A stretch of DNA of 64,000 bases, taken from NCBI GenBank assembly GCA_030834895.1, contig JAUQXA010000024.1, positions 310,001 to 374,000 on the forward strand, read 5' to 3'. The notes under the pieces are model-generated. The model did no database searches and was not told the DNA's origin. It was given only the letters and a program-made list of their open reading frames with translations. This stretch comes from Anaerolineales bacterium (GTDB taxonomy: Bacteria; Chloroflexota; Anaerolineae; Anaerolineales; Villigracilaceae). Positions 62,154-64,000 of the stretch are shown here, piece after piece (positions within the stretch are counted from its first letter, which is position 1; the number at the start of each line of letters is the position of its first letter). A program made the position numbers and the translations under genes.

Positions 62154-62608
62154 CCATTTCCCTTTCCCCGATTGGAACTGTGAAAAATTCCCGCAAGGTT
62201 GTCGAGGACGATCATTGGGGAGAGATTATATCGACAGTCGAATTGAACTCATCTTTTTCCGAGGAATCCCTGTTCGGTCTCGAAGAATTTTCGCATGCCG
62301 AGATCATCTTTTATTTTCACCTCGTTAATGATGAAAAAATCGTGTCCGGCGCACGTCATTCACGAAACAACAAAAATTGGCCAAAGGTCGGCATCTTTGC
62401 CCAGAGGGGAAAGAACCGTCCCAATCAACTGGGCGCAAGTATTGCGAAAATCATCAAGCGCGAGGGAACGCGATTGTTCGTGCAGGGGCTGGACGCAGTT
62501 GACGGAACGCCGGTGCTGGACATCAAACCCGTCCTGCGCGAATTTTTGCCGCGTGAAGAGGTCCAGCAGCCGCAATGGGCGACGGAGCTGATGAAGGACT
62601 ATTGGTAG
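62150..62608 (+). CDS. TrmO-like tRNA (adenine-N6)-methyltransferase (TsaA/YaeB family)
   Basis: 152 residues from GTG 62150. SPIGTVKNSR, PKVGIFAQRGKNRPNQLGAS and VQGLDAVDGTPVLDIKPV are the TrmO core motifs. TrmO adds a methyl group to t6A at position 37 of some tRNAs; family members of this size are often not characterised. Coupled to the ATP-grasp gene, followed after 5 bp by a cytochrome-b5-like gene. Confidence 0.87.
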   Translation: MTISLSPIGTVKNSRKVVEDDHWGEIISTVELNSSFSEESLFGLEEFSHAEIIFYFHLVNDEKIVSGARHSRNNKNWPKVGIFAQRGKNRPNQLGASIAKIIKREGTRLFVQGLDAVDGTPVLDIKPVLREFLPREEVQQPQWATELMKDYW

Positions 62609-62613
62609 CCAGC

Positions 62614-62883
62614 ATGAACATCCCCGACCGGATTGTCACCATCTCTGAACTGCGCCGCAACACAGGCGAACGCGGCACACGTAAGTTCATTGTCTACAGC
62701 GGCATCGTGTACGATGTGACCGACTGTCCCAAATGGCGTGGCGATTTGCATGAAGATATGCACTTTCCCGGACAGGACTTGTCTTCCGAACTGGTGGAAG
62801 CCCCGCACGCGGAGGATGTGTTTTTACGACCATGCGTGAAAGTTGTTGGAAAGTTGGAAGACTCGGCGCAACAGGATGAATGA
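62614..62883 (+). CDS. Cytochrome-b5-like small protein
   Basis: 89 residues from ATG 62614. TISELRRNTGERGTRKFIVY, then GIVYDVTDCPKWRGDLHEDMHFPGQDLSSEL, follows the bacterial cytochrome-b5-like pattern with a His in the heme loop (H55-H60 region). It may bind heme and pass electrons. It overlaps the YHS-domain gene by 8 bp. Function unknown. Confidence 0.7.
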   Translation: MNIPDRIVTISELRRNTGERGTRKFIVYSGIVYDVTDCPKWRGDLHEDMHFPGQDLSSELVEAPHAEDVFLRPCVKVVGKLEDSAQQDE

Positions 62884-63106
62884 CGAAGAACTTGTTACTG
62901 AGAGGACATCCCGGTGCACATTCACAACCTTGTGCGGGAGAGTCTTCCGAAATACGGATCCGCAATATTTTCCATGTGCCCAGTATCGCGGGCGGAGGAT
63001 TTACTTTTGCACAGAATCCTGCCTGAATGCTTTCTTGTCCGATCCCGAGCTTTTTTACAAGGTACACAGGGGTTCCAATGTCCCGGAGAAAAACAAGGAT
63101 GCCTGA
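62876..63106 (+). CDS. YHS-like metal-binding small protein
   Basis: 76 residues from ATG 62876, overlapping the stop of the previous gene. TTLCGRVFRNTDPQYFPCAQ is followed by YRGRRIYFCTESCLNAFLSD, a YHS/TRASH-like pattern with four conserved Cys, which binds copper or iron. It lies between a heme-like protein and FdhD and may help load metal or sulfur. Role inferred. Confidence 0.75.
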   Translation: MNDEELVTERTSRCTFTTLCGRVFRNTDPQYFPCAQYRGRRIYFCTESCLNAFLSDPELFYKVHRGSNVPEKNKDA

Positions 63107-63183
63107 TTTTTGGAAAGCGGGTGACACTGTTCTTCTGTGTGGCATGTGACAAAGCATATTCTTAGAGTTGCATGGAGTAAGCA

Positions 63184-63957
63184 ATGAATGCGCCTGAAAA
63201 GCCTATTCGTTATGAGCAATATGAGTTTCACAAGTGGAAATCAGTTGAGTCCGAAACCATTGTTGAAATGCCCGTGTCTTTAACGGTAAATGGCAAGGTC
63301 TGGCTAACCTTTATGTGCACACCTGTACATCTTGAGGCTTTGGCGGTGGGTTTCCTTTATAACGAGGGTGTTATTCAAACAATGGATGAAGTGGTTGATG
63401 TGAGAGTCTGTGAGCACGGCGACAACGTGGATGTGTGGCTCAATCGTGCTGTAGAGGAGCCGGAATCATGGAGGAGAACATCTGGTTGTACCGGCGGTGT
63501 GACGGCAGTGGATCTGCTGGCAAAGCCCAATGTCTCATTGCACAATGTCGACCTCAAACTTCAGCCCGATGAAATCGAACGTTTTTTTGAAATGCTCTTG
63601 CAGGCGCAGGTCTTGTATCGGAAAACAGGTGGAGTCCACACTTCCATCTTGAGTGACGGCGTCAAATTACTGGTTTCAGCAGAGGATATTGGCAGGCACA
63701 ACACGCTGGATAAAATTGCGGGCTTGTGTCTGATGAACCATATTCCATTCCAGGCTGGAGTCCTGATGACCACCGGGCGTATCAGTTCCGAAATGCTGCA
63801 AAAAGCCGCGCGCCTGGATGTGCCGATCTTGATCTCGCGCACATCCCCCTCTTCGCTTTCCATTGAAATGGCTGAACGATACGGCATCACGCTCATCGGT
63901 TATGCAAGAAGGCAACGTTTCAATGTGTATTCAAATTCGCAGAGAGTGGGATTGTAG
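63184..63957 (+). CDS. fdhD: Formate dehydrogenase accessory sulfurtransferase FdhD
   Basis: 257 residues. FdhD motifs: PVHLEALAVGFLYNEGVI, TSGCTGGVT with active Cys102 (only one Cys of the E. coli CxxC pair), and ISAEDIGRHNTLDKI-like VSAEDIGRHNTLDKI. It moves sulfur from a desulfurase to the Mo-bis-MGD cofactor of formate dehydrogenase, which must lie outside the window. The last gene here; 63958-64000 shows nothing. Confidence 0.93.
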   Translation: MNAPEKPIRYEQYEFHKWKSVESETIVEMPVSLTVNGKVWLTFMCTPVHLEALAVGFLYNEGVIQTMDEVVDVRVCEHGDNVDVWLNRAVEEPESWRRTSGCTGGVTAVDLLAKPNVSLHNVDLKLQPDEIERFFEMLLQAQVLYRKTGGVHTSILSDGVKLLVSAEDIGRHNTLDKIAGLCLMNHIPFQAGVLMTTGRISSEMLQKAARLDVPILISRTSPSSLSIEMAERYGITLIGYARRQRFNVYSNSQRVGL

Positions 63958-64000
63958 GTAGAATAAGAAGAAAAGGGGAATCAAGTTTAATTTTGAGGCA

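Noticed and set aside
1..64000. tRNA, 5S/16S/23S rRNA, tmRNA genes
   Set aside because: No cloverleaf or conserved rRNA core was seen by eye; a covariance-model scan would be needed to exclude a tRNA.
1..64000. Prophage or insertion sequence with transposase
   Set aside because: No integrase, transposase or phage structural gene is visible; only small non-autonomous repeats are.

Overview
The window looks like a chromosomal segment of a Chloroflexota bacterium, most likely class Anaerolineae. This is inferred from the gene mix (split FeoB, ADP-forming acyl-CoA synthetases, K+-independent H+-pyrophosphatase, ATP-type PEP carboxykinase), from Thr/Pro-rich extracellular linkers on anchored proteins, and from dense intergenic hairpin repeats. 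No 16S or other taxonomic marker is present.

Layout. 1-6.2 kb: a truncated anchored protein, small membrane proteins, a SUKH-like protein and a broken MmeI-like restriction/methylase gene, with many palindromic repeats. 6.2-12.7 kb (minus strand): a sulfur-respiration operon in the order ArsR regulator, octaheme tetrathionate-reductase-like cytochrome, heptaheme cytochrome fused to a b561-type membrane domain, and two YeeE/YedE sulfur transporters, the last fused to a cysteine-less rhodanese domain. 13.2-15.5 kb: H+-pyrophosphatase. 15.6-28.2 kb (minus): surface-glycan genes (GT2, GT4, three GT39-like polytopic proteins, a Gfo/Idh/MocA oxidoreductase, a methyltransferase) with mutS embedded. 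28.4-41 kb: rpmF-fabD, a PLD-like lipoprotein, an aminotransferase, pckA, a LiaF-like membrane cluster, a NifU-like protein with a cNMP-binding protein, a thioredoxin, an OsmC protein and an aromatic ammonia-lyase.

41-43.1 kb: an unrecognised three-gene cassette (two-TM membrane protein, possible ubiquitin-like protein, alpha/beta protein) flanked by apparent N-terminal remnants of hsdR and hsdM. This is the best candidate here for an undescribed system. 43.2-43.7 kb: RNase P RNA. 43.9-48.8 kb: CoaE with an extra C-terminal domain, then the cdaA-cdaR c-di-AMP pair and der. 48.9-52.5 kb: an iron uptake operon (DtxR regulator, feoA, feoB G domain, feoB membrane domain, feoC-like) with a DtxR-type palindrome upstream. 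52.6-57.7 kb: two ADP-forming acyl-CoA synthetase genes whose promoters share a conserved ~40-bp element. 58-64 kb: a DUF438/hemerythrin/PAS protein with a DUF1858-type partner, slyD, rubrerythrin, and a cluster of ATP-grasp, TrmO-like, cytochrome-b5-like, YHS and FdhD proteins.

Together the genes suggest an anaerobic or microaerophilic organism that uses sulfur oxyanions or related compounds as electron acceptors, recovers ATP from acetyl-CoA, conserves energy with pyrophosphate, imports Fe(II) and resists oxidative or nitrosative stress. At least three families of intergenic hairpin repeats recur, and some copies are translated in frame inside genes. All calls come from reading the sequence; no database search was run.
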